Shown: piece by piece, positions 34,302-43,461 of the stretch
Numbering within the stretch: position 1 is the first letter of the stretch
Layout of the letters: each line of letters starts with the position of its first letter
Assembly: GCF_900141855.1 (NCBI RefSeq)
Contig: NZ_FQYU01000002.1
Coordinates: forward strand, 186,001-250,000
Length of the DNA: 64,000 nt
Direction: 5' to 3'
Source of the DNA: Pseudozobellia thermophila
Lineage (GTDB): Bacteria > Bacteroidota > Bacteroidia > Flavobacteriales > Flavobacteriaceae
Notes under the pieces: generated by a model
The model's database searches: none
Told to the model about the DNA's origin: nothing
The model's input: only the letters and a program-made list of their open reading frames with translations
Made by a program: the position numbers and the translations under genes

Positions 34302-35549
34302 TCAAACGGAATCTTTGGGAAAACAGATATAATATTTGGTCACCGTATTTGAAAGGGCCCTTAGGTTAAGCTGATCGGAGGCCTTGGCCACATCGACCAA
34401 TTTGCCGTTCTTCCTCAATATATTGATATGTTGTTTGCCCAGGTCGTAAGCCTTGTTTTCGATCTCGCCGGTAAAGACAAAGTACGCGGCCTCTTGTTCG
34501 CTGAGCGCATATTTTTCCCGTATTCTTTTAAAATGCTTGTCGATCTTGGCCTTGGCTATGGGCTTGTTTTTCAACTTTACCTTGAGCAACCTTCGGTTCA
34601 ACAACATGGTAGAAAGTGTCGATAGTACAAAGTCTTCACTTTTTTGCCAAACCTTGATGGCCGATAGTATATCGATGTCGTCGAGTTGGGCAAAGGTATC
34701 CAGCACATTTTTGTCAAAGTCTTTTCGGGCTATCTTGTTTTCCATAAAAAAACGAAGCGGTTCGCTACAAAGCCGTAATTGGTCGCCCTTTAAGGTTTCC
34801 TTGGCCCTTTTCAGTATGCGTATCAACAGTTGTTCGGCGACTATGCCCGTTTTATGCAGGTACACCTGCCAATACATAAACCTTCGCGCGATCAAGAATT
34901 TCTCGACGCTGTAAATGGCCTTTTCCTCTACGACCAAGTTTCCGCCGACCACGTTCAACATCGATATAAGCCGTTCGGAATTGATATTGCCCTCGGCGAC
35001 GCCCGTGTAAAAACTATCGCGCTTCAAGTAATCCAAACGATCCATGTCCAATTGACTGGAGACCAATTGGACCAAGAAGTTTTTTTTATGCCGTCCCTTA
35101 AAAATGGAGATGGCGGTAGTTAAACTTCCGTTAAAAGTTCGGTTCAGGGTTTCCATAAATTGAAGCGAGATATACTCGTGGTCGGTATCTTCGACTATGC
35201 TGTGCTCCATGGCATGGGAGAAAGGTCCGTGGCCGATATCGTGCAGTAGAATGGCGCAGTAGAGCCCCTTTTCCTCGTCGTCGGTAATCTCCACCCCTTT
35301 TAAACGCAATACCTGCACGGCCTTTTGCATCAAATGCATACTTCCGAGCGCATGGTGAAACCGGGTATGATGTGCCCCCGGATATACCAGGTACGACAGT
35401 CCCATTTGGGAAATTCTTCGCAACCTTTGAAAGTAAGGGTGCGCTATAAGATCAAAGATAAGGGGATTGGGAATTGTAATAAATCCGTAAATTGGATCAT
35501 TGAAGATCTTCAGCTTTGTGGTCGTTGTCAAAATAAAATCGTTTGCCAT
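34302..35549 (-). CDS. HD-domain phosphohydrolase (SAMHD1/dGTPase type)
   Basis: A 415-residue protein, first gene of the lipid A operon. The HD motifs are complete: HHTRFHHALGSMHLM, LLHDIGHGPFSHAMEH and SQLDMDRLDYLKRDSFYTG, the last being typical of the SAMHD1/dNTPase group. The C-terminal 200 residues are helical. Such enzymes remove triphosphate from dNTPs or act on related nucleotides. Its substrate here and its link to lipid A are unknown. A TAACTTTG -7 candidate (35568-35561 reverse) lies very close to the ATG and would give an almost leaderless message. Confidence 0.9.
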   Translation of the reverse strand: MANDFILTTTTKLKIFNDPIYGFITIPNPLIFDLIAHPYFQRLRRISQMGLSYLVYPGAHHTRFHHALGSMHLMQKAVQVLRLKGVEITDDEEKGLYCAILLHDIGHGPFSHAMEHSIVEDTDHEYISLQFMETLNRTFNGSLTTAISIFKGRHKKNFLVQLVSSQLDMDRLDYLKRDSFYTGVAEGNINSERLISMLNVVGGNLVVEEKAIYSVEKFLIARRFMYWQVYLHKTGIVAEQLLIRILKRAKETLKGDQLRLCSEPLRFFMENKIARKDFDKNVLDTFAQLDDIDILSAIKVWQKSEDFVLSTLSTMLLNRRLLKVKLKNKPIAKAKIDKHFKRIREKYALSEQEAAYFVFTGEIENKAYDLGKQHINILRKNGKLVDVAKASDQLNLRALSNTVTKYYICFPKDSV

Positions 35550-35696
35550 ATTCTATTTGTCAAAGTTAACCAAAAGCTGATGCAATCTACTTTTGGAACC
35601 CGTCATTTTTAATGGTGGGCCCTATAGGTATCCGACGCCAAAGGGGATCGGGGCCAAAGCAGAACGATATAAACACTAAAAAAGCAAGACACTATA

Positions 35697-37238
35697 ATGA
35701 ACAATATCTCCATACTTTGGGTAGATGACGAAATAGACCTTCTCAAACCGCATATCATATTCCTAGAGAACAAAAATTACAAAGTTATTACCTGTAGAAG
35801 TGGGCAGGAGGCCCTGGAGGAATTACAAAAAACCAATGTAGACATCGTTTTTTTGGACGAGAACATGCCGGGCATTTCAGGATTGGAGACCTTGAACGAA
35901 ATCAAGGTCATCGATTCTTCCCTCCCCGTCGTAATGATTACCAAAAGCGAGGAAGAGTTTATAATGGAAGAGGCCATTGGCGCCAAAATCGCCGACTACC
36001 TGATCAAACCGGTCAACCCCAACCAAATCCTTCTTTCCCTTAAAAAGAACCTGGACCATTCCCGCCTGGTTTCCGAAAAGACCACGGCCAACTACCAGCA
36101 AGAGTTCCGAAAGATCGCCATGGACCTTTCGATGGTCAATTCGGTAGACGAATGGATCGACCTGTACAAAAGACTGATATATTGGGAAATGAGGCTCGAG
36201 GATATCGAGGACAACGGGATGTTCGAAATACTTGAATCGCAAAAAACGGAAGCCAACAACCATTTTGGAAAGTTTGTCGACAGAAACTATCTCGATTGGT
36301 TCGGTGGCGACGGCCCGGTAATGTCGCACACCTTGTTCAAGGAGTGGATCCAACCGGAAATCGAAGACGCCCCCACCCTCTTGGTCGTTATTGACAATTT
36401 GCGCTACGACCAGTGGTATGCCTTTGAAGATACCGTGGGCACTTACTACAAAAAGAACAAGGAAAATTCATATCTGAGTATTCTCCCAACGGCCACGCAG
36501 TATGCCCGAAACGCCATCTTTTCGGGACTCATGCCCCTTGAGATGCAAAGGAAACACCCCGACTGGTGGAAAAACGACAATGAAGAAGGGGGCAAAAATT
36601 TACACGAAGCCGATTTTCTGGGGGCCCAGATCGCACGTTTGGGCCTTGATCTCAAATGGGAATACCATAAAATAAGCAGCTTAAGGCAGGGCAAGCAGCT
36701 ATCGCAAAATTTCCGCACGCAAAAGGACAACGACCTAACGGTAATCGTTTATAATTTTGTCGATATGCTTTCGCATGCCAAGACCGAGATGGAAGTAATC
36801 AAGGAACTGGCCAGCAACGACAAGGCCTATCGCAGCCTGACCCAGAGCTGGTTCAAGAATTCCCCCCTTGTCGAAATCATTCAACAGGCCCAGCAGTTGG
36901 GCATGAAGCTGATCATCACCACCGACCATGGCACCATTAACGTAAAACAGCCCAGCAAGGTTATAGGAGATAAGGAAACCAGCCTTAACCTCAGGTATAA
37001 GACCGGTCGAAGCCTGACTTACGAAGACAAGGATGTACTTGCGGCCAAAAACCCCGAAAAAATTCACTTGCCCCGCATCAATGTGAGCAGTTCCTTTATT
37101 TTCGCCAAGAACGACCTGTTCTTTGCCTATCCGAACAACTACAACCACTATGTTAGTTACTACAGGAACACATACCAGCACGGCGGGGTGTCATTGGAGG
37201 AAATGATCATTCCGTTTGTAGTACTTTCGCCAAAATAA
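35697..37238 (+). CDS. porX: PorX-type response regulator with PglZ domain
   Basis: A 513-residue protein with an N-terminal receiver (D10/D11, phospho-acceptor D54 in VFLDENMPG, T82, K104) and a C-terminal PglZ/alkaline-phosphatase-like domain (about 190-510). The metal-site segments are LLVVIDNLRYDQW, SILPTATQYARNAIFSG (nucleophile Thr region), VYNFVDMLSHAK and LIITTDHGTINV. PorX of Porphyromonas controls type IX secretion genes, has been reported to hydrolyse oligonucleotides, and works with the kinase PorY. PorY is not in the window. It is followed by tsaE. Confidence 0.95.
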   Translation: MNNISILWVDDEIDLLKPHIIFLENKNYKVITCRSGQEALEELQKTNVDIVFLDENMPGISGLETLNEIKVIDSSLPVVMITKSEEEFIMEEAIGAKIADYLIKPVNPNQILLSLKKNLDHSRLVSEKTTANYQQEFRKIAMDLSMVNSVDEWIDLYKRLIYWEMRLEDIEDNGMFEILESQKTEANNHFGKFVDRNYLDWFGGDGPVMSHTLFKEWIQPEIEDAPTLLVVIDNLRYDQWYAFEDTVGTYYKKNKENSYLSILPTATQYARNAIFSGLMPLEMQRKHPDWWKNDNEEGGKNLHEADFLGAQIARLGLDLKWEYHKISSLRQGKQLSQNFRTQKDNDLTVIVYNFVDMLSHAKTEMEVIKELASNDKAYRSLTQSWFKNSPLVEIIQQAQQLGMKLIITTDHGTINVKQPSKVIGDKETSLNLRYKTGRSLTYEDKDVLAAKNPEKIHLPRINVSSSFIFAKNDLFFAYPNNYNHYVSYYRNTYQHGGVSLEEMIIPFVVLSPK

Positions 37239-37251
37239 TTAGGATTTGAAC

Positions 37252-37659
37252 ATGGACATAACTTACAAAGAACAGGAGCTCGACCAAGTTGCCAAGCAAC
37301 TACTGGGCAAATCAAATTCAAAAACCCTGGCCTTTCACGCCCCGATGGGTGCCGGCAAGACCACTTTGATCAAAGCCATGCTAAGGGAACTGGGCGCCAT
37401 TGACACCGGAAGCAGCCCCACGTTCGGTATCGTTAACGAATACCATAACGAGCATGGAGGCCTTTTGGCCTATCATTTCGATTTTTATCGCTTAAACGAC
37501 GAAATGGAAGCATTGGACATGGGCCTGGAAGACTATCTGGACAAAGACTGCTATATTTTTATGGAATGGCCCGAAAAAATACCTTCGCTGGTACCGCCCG
37601 ATACCCAAAAGATCACCATAGACATCATTGACCCGCACAGAAGGAAAGTGACCCTTTGA
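37252..37659 (+). CDS. tsaE: tRNA threonylcarbamoyladenosine biosynthesis ATPase
   Basis: A 135-residue P-loop protein needed for t6A synthesis with TsaB and TsaD. The start is the ATG at 37252; a TTG two codons earlier is less likely. Walker A is APMGAGKTTLIK, then TGSSPTFGIVNEY, YHFDFYRL and FMEWPEKI, as in the family. It follows porX by 13 bases and is probably co-transcribed. Confidence 0.96.
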   Translation: MDITYKEQELDQVAKQLLGKSNSKTLAFHAPMGAGKTTLIKAMLRELGAIDTGSSPTFGIVNEYHNEHGGLLAYHFDFYRLNDEMEALDMGLEDYLDKDCYIFMEWPEKIPSLVPPDTQKITIDIIDPHRRKVTL

Positions 37660-37817
37660 GGGCGGGGTATTTTCTTTTGACCGTGAAAGCGGCCCAACAC
37701 ATCGTTTTCTCGAAACTTTTATTGTCTTATCCGTGTTAAAATCGACCAAATACCATTTTTTTACGTTAAAATGTCAAATTTCTTCGATTTATAACAAAAA
37801 CTTAGTGGTTTTTTTCC

Positions 37818-37825
37818 TACATTTG
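37818..37825 (+). promoter_or_regulatory. -7 element for the small lipoprotein gene
   Basis: TACATTTG fits the Bacteroidota -7 consensus, 42 bases before the ATG at 37867, in an AT-rich stretch. No TTG lies 17-23 bases upstream, so the -33 half is not obvious. Confidence 0.45.
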
Positions 37826-37866
37826 AATCGTAAAAACCTAATTATTTAACCAAAAAACCCTCGAAA

Positions 37867-38025
37867 ATGAGAAAAATCGTATTTGGCCTTTTGGCATGTG
37901 TAACCCTGTTAGCCGTATCTTGTGAAACCAGTTCTACCGCTGATGACGACAGTGTTTACGAGACACATTCAATAGACAAGAAAACAGCTCAAACAGAAGA
38001 TGATGCACGAAAAGGGCGAGGATAA
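37867..38025 (+). CDS. 52-residue lipoprotein, unknown function
   Basis: A complete small gene. The signal peptide is KIVFGLLACVTLLAVSC with lipobox AVSC, so only about 33 residues remain after processing: a Ser/Thr/Asp stretch, then VYETHSIDKKTAQTEDD and the basic end ARKGRG. It has its own -7 box and is followed by a strong terminator, so it is a single-gene unit. I recall similarly short lipoproteins in other Flavobacteria but no function for them. Charge moves from acidic to basic along the mature peptide. Confidence 0.78.
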   Translation: MRKIVFGLLACVTLLAVSCETSSTADDDSVYETHSIDKKTAQTEDDARKGRG

Positions 38026-38052
38026 AACAGACCTCTTTATCCGATTATCATT

Positions 38053-38079
38053 AAAAGCGCATTAGTTTGCGCTTTTTTT
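38053..38079 (+). terminator. Terminator of the small lipoprotein gene
   Basis: Stem of 9 bp (38053-38061 AAAAGCGCA with 38068-38076), a 6-base loop and seven Ts (38073-38079), 27 bases after the stop. Confidence 0.88.
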
Positions 38080-38100
38080 GTACAATAAAATTTAGTTTTG
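38066..38100 (+). promoter_or_regulatory. Promoter of the four-helix membrane protein, overlapping a terminator
   Basis: TTTG (38066-38069) and TAGTTTTG (38093-38100) are 23 bases apart, at the long end of the Bacteroidota promoter range. The -33 half sits inside the terminator stem of the preceding small gene. The ATG is at 38119. Confidence 0.42.
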
Positions 38101-38118
38101 GCAGTTAGGTAGAATAGT

Positions 38119-38769
38119 ATGTCAGACAAAGGAAAAATAAGGACGAGGTTGATTATAGAAGGGGTTATTGCGTTTCTGATTGTTATTTCCCCCATTCTAT
38201 TCTATTTCTATAAGTATATACCTAAAACCGAAGAAAATTGGGAGTTCCTCCATATTACCTTCACAAATAACGGCTACAGGGATGTTGGTACCGCCTTTTA
38301 TTATTATTTAACAAAAATTGTTCCATTAACCCTTTTAACCATTTGGTTTATCACATGTAAGCGTTGGTGGTACCATGCCATTCTTATTCCAATCGCAATG
38401 TATAGCTTTCAACTATATAGTGTCCTAAGTGAGGATATTACCAAAATAGATGAAAATGAAATACTATACTTGCTAGGGGTTTGTATGTTAGTTGTTCCGG
38501 TTGTATATCTAATCCGTATCAAACTGGTAGACAAATATGTACACGGCATCGACTTGGAGGCCATGGAACAAGAGCTGCAGGAACTAAAGGAAAAACAGGC
38601 CAGGGAAAAGGCCAGGCAAATGGCCAAGATAAACAAACAGATCGAAGGTGCATCCCCTGCGCCAAACGATGCCGACCTGATGGAGGAAGTAGTCCCAAGC
38701 CCCCATAGCCCATCAAAAATCAAGCAGTTTCAAGGTCAGCTTAGCAATTGGATAAATTTTAAGTTTTGA
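38119..38769 (+). CDS. Membrane protein with four helices and coiled-coil tail
   Basis: A 216-residue protein with predicted membrane helices at about 11-32, 66-80, 85-103 and 114-134, then a coiled-coil tail (about 147-174, rich in Glu, Lys and Gln) and a Pro/Ser-rich end. I do not recognise the family. The first 400 bases are AT-rich with codons such as TTA, ATT and AAT, unlike the neighbours, while the coiled-coil part has the local composition. This could reflect selection for hydrophobic codons or a gene fusion. Confidence 0.72.
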   Translation: MSDKGKIRTRLIIEGVIAFLIVISPILFYFYKYIPKTEENWEFLHITFTNNGYRDVGTAFYYYLTKIVPLTLLTIWFITCKRWWYHAILIPIAMYSFQLYSVLSEDITKIDENEILYLLGVCMLVVPVVYLIRIKLVDKYVHGIDLEAMEQELQELKEKQAREKARQMAKINKQIEGASPAPNDADLMEEVVPSPHSPSKIKQFQGQLSNWINFKF

Positions 38770-38875
38770 CCGATCCATCATTTTATAAACAACTGCCTTT
38801 CATTTTGGCTTTCCAATTTCGTAAATTGTCGTATTTTTACTGTTAATCGAAATTATTGCGATTGCAGCATCTACT

Positions 38876-40075
38876 ATGAACCAACCAGCCTCTCCGTTCA
38901 GCAAACAGCAACTACTCCCCCAGGAAGAAACCCTTGAGGTCTTACGTCAAAAAAGAGAACTCTATATCGGTATCCCTAAGGAAAACCAGTATCAAGAACA
39001 GCGCATTTGCCTTACACCCGATGCCGTTAACGCCATAACCTCCAACGGCCACAAAGTACTGATAGAATCGGGCGCCGGTGAAGGCGCCGATTATACCGAC
39101 CTGGATTTTGTCAATGCAGGTGCCGAAATTACGAGGGATACCAAGAAAGTGTTCTCATGTCCTTTGCTGTTAAAGGTAGAGCCCCCCACCCTGTCGGAAA
39201 TTGAAATGCTCAATCCGCAGACCACGATCATTTCGGCCTTGCAGCTAAAGACCCAATCCAAGACCTATTTCGAGAAACTGGCCAAAAAACGGGTTACCGC
39301 CATCGCCTTCGAGTACATTCGCGACGACGACGGAAAATATCCGGCCGTTCGCTCCCTCAGTGAGATTGCCGGTATTTCATCGGTGCTTATCGCCTCTGAG
39401 ATTATGGCGGCCACCAACGACGGCAACGGTCTAATGTTCGGGAACATAAGCGGGGTGCCACCCGTCGAGGTGGTCATTATCGGTGCGGGGACCGTGGGCG
39501 AATTCGCGGCGCGGTCGGCCATAGGCCTTGGGGCCAACGTTAAAATATTCGATAACTCGATCACCAAATTACGCAATATACAGGCCAACCTGAAACAAAC
39601 GGTCTACACCTCCACCATTCAACCCAAGAACCTGATGAAGTCGCTAAAAAGGTGCGATGTGGCCATCGGGGCCACACGGGGAAAGGACCGGACCCCGGTA
39701 GTGGTATCGAGCGACATGGTCGAGAACATGAAAAAAGGGGCCGTGATCATTGATGTAAGCATCGATATGGGCGGTTGTTTCGAAACCAGCGAGGTAACCA
39801 ACCACGCCAAACCTACCATTGAAAAATTCGGGGTCATCCACTACGGGGTACCGAACATTCCCTCGCGCTATCCGAAAACCGCGACACTTTCCATAAGCAA
39901 TATTTTTACCCCCTACTTATTGGAACTTGGGGAAAATGGCGGTATGGAAAACTCCTTGCGCTTCAATAAGGGCTTGAGGAACGGACTTTACATGTATCAC
40001 GGTATCCTAACCAACAAATCGGTTGGCGAATGGTTCGACTTACAGTACAGCGACATTAATTTCCTGATTTTCTAG
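38876..40075 (+). CDS. ald: Alanine dehydrogenase
   Basis: A 399-residue NAD-dependent enzyme that interconverts alanine and pyruvate plus ammonia. The N-terminal AlaDh/PNT domain has the pattern YIGIPKENQYQEQRICLTPD and IESGAGEGADYTD, the Rossmann part has VVIIGAGTVGEFAARSAIGL, and later KKGAVIIDVSIDMGGCFETS and FGVIHYGVPNIPSRYPKTA. It is slightly longer than the Bacillus enzyme because of about 30 extra N-terminal residues, as in other Bacteroidota. Confidence 0.95.
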   Translation: MNQPASPFSKQQLLPQEETLEVLRQKRELYIGIPKENQYQEQRICLTPDAVNAITSNGHKVLIESGAGEGADYTDLDFVNAGAEITRDTKKVFSCPLLLKVEPPTLSEIEMLNPQTTIISALQLKTQSKTYFEKLAKKRVTAIAFEYIRDDDGKYPAVRSLSEIAGISSVLIASEIMAATNDGNGLMFGNISGVPPVEVVIIGAGTVGEFAARSAIGLGANVKIFDNSITKLRNIQANLKQTVYTSTIQPKNLMKSLKRCDVAIGATRGKDRTPVVVSSDMVENMKKGAVIIDVSIDMGGCFETSEVTNHAKPTIEKFGVIHYGVPNIPSRYPKTATLSISNIFTPYLLELGENGGMENSLRFNKGLRNGLYMYHGILTNKSVGEWFDLQYSDINFLIF

Positions 40076-40171
40076 TATCGAAATATCCCAATAAGCATTT
40101 TAGGTTTCAAGCCGATTATTAAAGGCGTATTTGTATTTTTGCAGCCTTAATGCTCAAAGCAATTCATTTAT

Positions 40172-40552
40172 ATGGCCTTTTTAAAACGTTTGGGTTTTTA
40201 TTTGATCGGATTATCGATCGGTATTGTCTTTCTCACCCTCTTCCTGAAAAAAAAATCAGAGGAAACAGGTACCGAGTTTTGTTATTTTCCCAACTGTAGG
40301 GTGCTAAAGGACCTTCGTTCAAAGCCCATCACCTTCTCCGATCAAGTAAACCAACAGCTTAAAGCAAAGGACATCGATACATTGGACATCACCCTGTTCC
40401 TAAAGAATGGCGACGTCGATTTTGGAAGGAGCGACACCAAGGCCAAACCCTGTAAGATCTACTGGATAGAGGGTGATTTGAAAGGAGATCGACAAACCCT
40501 AAAATTCAAAAACTGTTCGAACAAGGTAGTTCTCGACGAGATACCGAACTAG
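40172..40552 (+). CDS. DUF4258-like membrane-anchored protein
   Basis: A 126-residue protein with one N-terminal membrane helix (about 6-25) and an extracytoplasmic domain with Cys pairs (EFCYFPNCRVLKDL, and KPCKIYWIEG to FKNCSNK) and LDITLFLKNGDVDFGRSDT. It resembles the small DUF4258-type proteins often found beside ald in Flavobacteria, from memory. A TATTTTTG box at 40134-40141 could be its -7 element. It ends two bases from the convergent proline dehydrogenase gene. Confidence 0.7.
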   Translation: MAFLKRLGFYLIGLSIGIVFLTLFLKKKSEETGTEFCYFPNCRVLKDLRSKPITFSDQVNQQLKAKDIDTLDITLFLKNGDVDFGRSDTKAKPCKIYWIEGDLKGDRQTLKFKNCSNKVVLDEIPN

Positions 40553-40554
40553 CC

Positions 40555-41730
40555 CTATATCTTTCTGCGTTTCCGCTCCTTTTTCAACAAGTCCAATTCC
40601 CGCGTCGTCTGTCCCGCCACCGAAGTATTTTCCTCGGCCCGACGTATGAGGTAGGGCATAACGTCCCTTACGGGGCCAAAGGGCAAGTACTTGGCCACAT
40701 TATAGCCCCGCGCGGCCAGGTTAAACGAAATATGGTCGCTCATACCGTAAAGCTGGCCGAACCAAACCCGGTTATCCCCATTCCCAATCCCTTTTTGCCG
40801 CATCAGTTCCATTAAACGATAGCTGCTGTTTTCGTTGTGGGTTCCCGCGAAAACCTCAATGGTGTCCAGGTGTTCGATGATATAGGCAATGGCCTTGTCG
40901 AAATTGGCATCGGTCTCCTGCTTTGAGGCACATATTGGCGTCGGATAGCCTTTTTCTTCGGCCCTCTCGTTTTCCTTTTCCATATAGGCTCCGCGAACGA
41001 CCTTCAGCCCGATTTTAAAATTCTCCTTACCCGCTTTTTCGTGCAGTTTTTTCAGGTAATCCATACGGTCCCAGCGGTACATTTGCAGGGTATTGTACAC
41101 AATGGCCTTTTCTTTGTTGTATTTGCGCATCATATCCTCTACCAAGGCATCGGCCGCATCTTGGATCCAGCTTTCCTCTGCGTCTATCAACAACGAAACC
41201 CCCAACTCGTGGGCGCGTTTGCAGGTTTTGTCGAAACGGTCGACAACCCTTTTCCATTCGGCCTGTTCTTTTTTGGTAAGCGATTTGCCCTCGTTCACTT
41301 TATGGAACAATGAAAAACGACCGTAGCCCGTAGGCTTGAAAACGGCAAAAGGTATAGCCTCTTTCTCCTTGACAAAATCGAGTACCTTCAGAATCATTTC
41401 CAAGGCATCGTCCAAGGGGTCCTCGGTATCCTTTCCCTCCACGGAATAGTCCAAAACCGAGCACACTTTCTTTCCGTACATCTTGTCTACGGTAGGCAGG
41501 CAATCGAACTCGTTCACCCCGCCACAAAAATGGTCGAACACCGTGGCCCTGATCAGTTTTTCTACCGGCAAATGGGTCTTTATCGCAAAGTTGGTCATAA
41601 CCTTGCCGATACGCACCAAGGGTTCGTTGGCGATCATCTTGAACAAAAAGTAGGCACGTTCCAATTCAGAGTCCGTTTTCAAGGCGAAGGCCGTTTCGGT
41701 ATCTTCAAAAATTCGCTCCATTTCTTCCAT
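40555..41730 (-). CDS. Proline dehydrogenase
   Basis: A 391-residue monofunctional flavoenzyme that oxidises proline to pyrroline-5-carboxylate. Family blocks are IPFAVFKPTGYGRFSLF, GVSLLIDAEESWIQD, VYNTLQMYRWDRMDYL, GLKVVRGAYMEKENER (FAD site), and the C-terminal VWFGQLYGMSDHISFNLA and KYLPFGPVRDVMPYLIRRA with the substrate-binding arginines. The P5C dehydrogenase gene is not adjacent. A TATATTTG -7 box (41752-41745 reverse) lies just before the ATG. Confidence 0.95.
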   Translation of the reverse strand: MEEMERIFEDTETAFALKTDSELERAYFLFKMIANEPLVRIGKVMTNFAIKTHLPVEKLIRATVFDHFCGGVNEFDCLPTVDKMYGKKVCSVLDYSVEGKDTEDPLDDALEMILKVLDFVKEKEAIPFAVFKPTGYGRFSLFHKVNEGKSLTKKEQAEWKRVVDRFDKTCKRAHELGVSLLIDAEESWIQDAADALVEDMMRKYNKEKAIVYNTLQMYRWDRMDYLKKLHEKAGKENFKIGLKVVRGAYMEKENERAEEKGYPTPICASKQETDANFDKAIAYIIEHLDTIEVFAGTHNENSSYRLMELMRQKGIGNGDNRVWFGQLYGMSDHISFNLAARGYNVAKYLPFGPVRDVMPYLIRRAEENTSVAGQTTRELDLLKKERKRRKI

Positions 41731-41848
41731 GTTAAAAACGGGGTCAAATATAAAGACACAAATTGTATTCCCACGACAAAAAATATCCTTTATTTTGCAT
41801 TTGACTTTTTATACGATTTGGCCCTGTGCCCTATTTAATATAAACCGA

Positions 41849-42913
41849 ATGCAATCTATTTCCTCTTCTTCGTACGCCGTACATTTTAATCAAAGAGCCT
41901 ACGACGCCCTAAACGGGCATCTTTCTGAAAAATCGTACTCCAAAATTTTCATCGTTGTTGACGAAAACACCCACGAACACTGCCTCGCCCCCTTTATGGG
42001 GCGAATTCAGGGGACCTATGATTTTGAGATCATCGAACTCGAATCGGGGGAAGAAAACAAGAACATCGATACCTGTACCCAGGTATGGAACGTGCTTTCG
42101 GAATTGGACGGAGACCGAAAAAGCCTGATGATCAACCTTGGAGGCGGGGTGATTACCGATTTGGGGGGATTTGTGGCATCGACCTTTAAAAGGGGAATCG
42201 ACTTTATCAATGTACCCACCACCCTACTTTCTATGGTAGACGCTTCGGTGGGAGGCAAAACCGGGGTAGACCTCGGACCTTTAAAGAACCAGATCGGGGT
42301 GATCAACCAACCCGAAATGGTCTTGATCGTCACCGACTTTCTAAAAACCCTCGAAGAACGGCAGCTGCAAAGCGGTTTTGCCGAAATGCTAAAACACGGG
42401 CTCATACAAAATGCCGGTTACTGGGAGGAGCTCAAGGAAGTTTCGCACTTTAAGCTGATGGACGACCTTATATACGAATCGGTACAGATCAAGAACAAGG
42501 TGGTGCTCGAAGATCCCACGGAACAAGATCTGAGGAAAATCCTGAACTATGGCCACACGCTGGGCCATGCCATAGAATCGTATTTTTTGGAAAACGTCGA
42601 AAAAAAAGCCTTGTTGCACGGTGAGGCCATCGCCGTTGGAATGGTTCTGGAAGGCTATCTTTCAAAAGACCTGGTCGGCCTGCCCGAAGCACAATTGGCC
42701 GACATCAAAAACACATTTTTAGGTCGATACCCTAAGGTCGATTTTACCGAAGACGACATCAAGGCCATTCTTGCCCTGTTGAAGTTCGACAAAAAAAACT
42801 CACACGGCAACATCAACTTTGTCCTGCTAAAAAGCATCGGCGATCCCGTAATCGATATACAGGTTCCCGATGAGCTGTACAAAAAAGCTTTTGCTTACTA
42901 CGCCGAAAACTAA
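41849..42913 (+). CDS. aroB: 3-dehydroquinate synthase
   Basis: A 354-residue NAD- and metal-dependent enzyme of the shikimate pathway. The ATG at 41849 (residues QSISSSSYAVHF) is chosen; the open frame continues upstream through the promoter region. Motifs are LMINLGGGVITDLGGFVAST, FINVPTTLLSMVDASVGGKTGVD-type core, NQIGVINQPEMVLI and the metal-binding NYGHTLGHAIES and LLHGEAIAVGM. It diverges from the proline dehydrogenase gene with a shared 118-base promoter region. Confidence 0.96.
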   Translation: MQSISSSSYAVHFNQRAYDALNGHLSEKSYSKIFIVVDENTHEHCLAPFMGRIQGTYDFEIIELESGEENKNIDTCTQVWNVLSELDGDRKSLMINLGGGVITDLGGFVASTFKRGIDFINVPTTLLSMVDASVGGKTGVDLGPLKNQIGVINQPEMVLIVTDFLKTLEERQLQSGFAEMLKHGLIQNAGYWEELKEVSHFKLMDDLIYESVQIKNKVVLEDPTEQDLRKILNYGHTLGHAIESYFLENVEKKALLHGEAIAVGMVLEGYLSKDLVGLPEAQLADIKNTFLGRYPKVDFTEDDIKAILALLKFDKKNSHGNINFVLLKSIGDPVIDIQVPDELYKKAFAYYAEN

Positions 42914-43042
42914 CTTTATATACTTAAATTTACGGTTGACAACTCTTTGGCTTTTAGTTGAATAAAATTATATAGTTTAGGTAAAGGATTTTTTACCATC
43001 CCAAAACTGTATTGATTATTATCGATTAAACCCCACTTAGTT

Positions 43043-43372
43043 ATGTTACGAAAATTAGTTGACTACAAAAAGCTCGACCATTCGTTGGCGACACTTTTAA
43101 TTGAGACCTACCCGGACGGGTACGGAGACGACGACATCATCGTTTTTAAGAACACCAAAGGAGAAACCGTTGAAGCGGTGGAACTGCGAACGGACGATAC
43201 GATTTACCTTGTCAAGATAAGCAAAAGCCTTGCCGACTTTATTTCCAATTTCGAAGACCATATGGACAAGGAACTGGATGTCGAACCTGAATCCGTCTTG
43301 GAAGAAAGCCAATCACAAAAATTCGACGTCGAATTGGAGCGGGACATGGAACTCGAAGACGATATGGAATAG
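43043..43372 (+). CDS. Small acidic protein of unknown function
   Basis: A 109-residue cytoplasmic protein starting LRKLVDYKKLDHSLATLLIE, with YPDGYGDDDIIVFKNTKGE, VELRTDDTIYLVKISKSLADF, and a strongly acidic C-terminal tail (Asp/Glu, about 78-109). Small proteins of this kind occur in many Flavobacteria, to my memory, without a known role. The acidic tail suggests binding to a basic partner such as a nucleic acid-binding protein; that is speculation. Confidence 0.72.
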   Translation: MLRKLVDYKKLDHSLATLLIETYPDGYGDDDIIVFKNTKGETVEAVELRTDDTIYLVKISKSLADFISNFEDHMDKELDVEPESVLEESQSQKFDVELERDMELEDDME

Positions 43373-43461
43373 GGGCGTTATTTGGGCGTTTTGGATTCTG
43401 TTGGTTCTTAAGGCCCGAACCCGATTCCCCCATTTTAACGTCGGCCGCCCTCGGCACGCCC

